64,000 nucleotides of DNA from Nocardioides sp. Root190 (GTDB lineage: Bacteria; Actinomycetota; Actinomycetes; Propionibacteriales; Nocardioidaceae), in assembly GCF_001428565.1 (NCBI RefSeq), contig NZ_LMIA01000010.1, positions 740,800 to 804,799 of the forward strand, written 5' to 3'. The translations under genes and the position numbers were made by a program. Position 1 is the stretch's first letter; each line of letters opens with the position of its first letter. This document shows, one piece after another, positions 63,609 to 64,000 of this stretch. The notes under the pieces are model-generated. The model saw nothing but the letters and a program-made list of their open reading frames with translations, searched no databases and had not been told where the DNA came from.

Positions 63609-64000
63609 TTAGCCCTGACGGGCCTGCATCTTGACGCGGTTGGTGAGCTCGGAGACCTGGTTGAACACCGCACGACGCTCACCGAGCAACTGGTTGATCT
63701 TGCGCTCGGCGTACATGACGGTCGTGTGGTCGCGGTTGCCGAACTGGGCGCCGATCTTGGGCAGCGACAGCCCGGTGAGCTCGCGGCACAGGTACATCGC
63801 GATCTGCCGCGCCATCACCAGGTGGCGTCCGCGGCTGGGGCCGGTGAGCTCCTCGATCGAGAGCCCGAAGTAGGCCGCCGTCTGCGCGATGATCAGCGGC
63901 GCGGTGATCTCGGGCTCGCCGCCGTCGGGGATGAGGTCCTTGAGCACGATCTCGGCCAGCGTCATGTCGACGTCCTGGCGGTTGAGGTTGGCGAAGGCCG
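63609..64000 (-). CDS. dnaA: Chromosomal replication initiator DnaA, C-terminal part only
   Basis: About 130 residues are visible; the 5' end is beyond the window. They contain [20 protein letters not shown], then domain IV with [20 protein letters not shown] and [16 protein letters not shown], the DnaA-box-binding signature. The gene reads leftward into oriC. Nothing abnormal in the visible part. Confidence 0.96.
   Translation of the reverse strand, partial: AFANLNRQDVDMTLAEIVLKDLIPDGGEPEITAPLIIAQTAAYFGLSIEELTGPSRGRHLVMARQIAMYLCRELTGLSLPKIGAQFGNRDHTTVMYAERKINQLLGERRAVFNQVSELTNRVKMQARQG

Overview
The window is high-GC DNA from an actinobacterium. Its right end has the order gyrA-gyrB-dciA-recF-gnd-dnaN-oriC-dnaA, and its middle has the fhaA-fhaB-pstP-rodA-pbpA-pknA-pknB block followed by crgA, so it is replication-origin-proximal chromosome. 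Gene order, GTG starts, 4-bp start/stop overlaps and a family of short palindromic repeats suggest a Nocardioides-like member of the Propionibacteriales. That placement is inference; no 16S gene is present.

Region 1 (1-25.9 kb) is an accessory catabolic island with two divergent arms around a control region at 10997-11171. The minus arm holds a GntR regulator (cut by the window edge), a zinc alcohol dehydrogenase, three SDRs, an ABC importer (permease, ATPase, lipoprotein), an F420-type LLM oxidoreductase, a DUF35/thiolase-like pair and a TetR regulator. The plus arm holds a two-domain family III CoA-transferase, three acyl-CoA dehydrogenases, a second DUF35/thiolase pair, an APH-type kinase with a 101-aa partner, an AMP-forming acyl-CoA ligase, a crotonase, an unusual CaiB-like protein and an amidohydrolase. 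The stretch ACAD - APH kinase - 101-aa protein - acyl-CoA ligase (16483-20721) matches the composition of the LvaC-LvaA-LvaB-LvaE levulinate/4-hydroxyacyl-CoA pathway. I read the island as a pathway for a 4-hydroxy (or 4-oxo or lactone) carboxylic acid, with a phosphorylated acyl-CoA intermediate and a retro-aldol or thiolytic chain-shortening step.

Region 2 (25.9-44 kb) is mostly conserved: a secreted protein, tRNA-Leu(CAG), the FHA/PP2C/SEDS/PBP/Ser-Thr-kinase operon, DUF881, a double-length CrgA, a rhomboid protease, a cyclophilin, SURF1, a FadR-like regulator with a fatty-acid-hydroxylase-type enzyme, and a metallo-beta-lactamase-fold hydrolase. Oddities are a calcium-binding-type tail on PknB, a DnaA-box-like cluster away from oriC, and two long perfect inverted repeats.

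Region 3 (44-52.3 kb) is mixed: a lipoprotein, a small membrane-protein gene bracketed by 12-bp inverted repeats, egtD-egtB of ergothioneine synthesis, a cutinase-like secreted protein, a HepT/MntA toxin-antitoxin pair, a secreted alpha/beta hydrolase, tRNA-Ala(TGC), a DLW-39 small protein and tRNA-Ile(GAT).

Region 4 (52.4-64 kb) is the replication block: DUF3566 protein, gyrA, gyrB, a Gly/Pro-rich membrane protein, dciA, recF, gnd, dnaN, oriC and the 3' end of dnaA. recF carries a tandem 69-bp in-frame duplication of an interspersed palindromic repeat.
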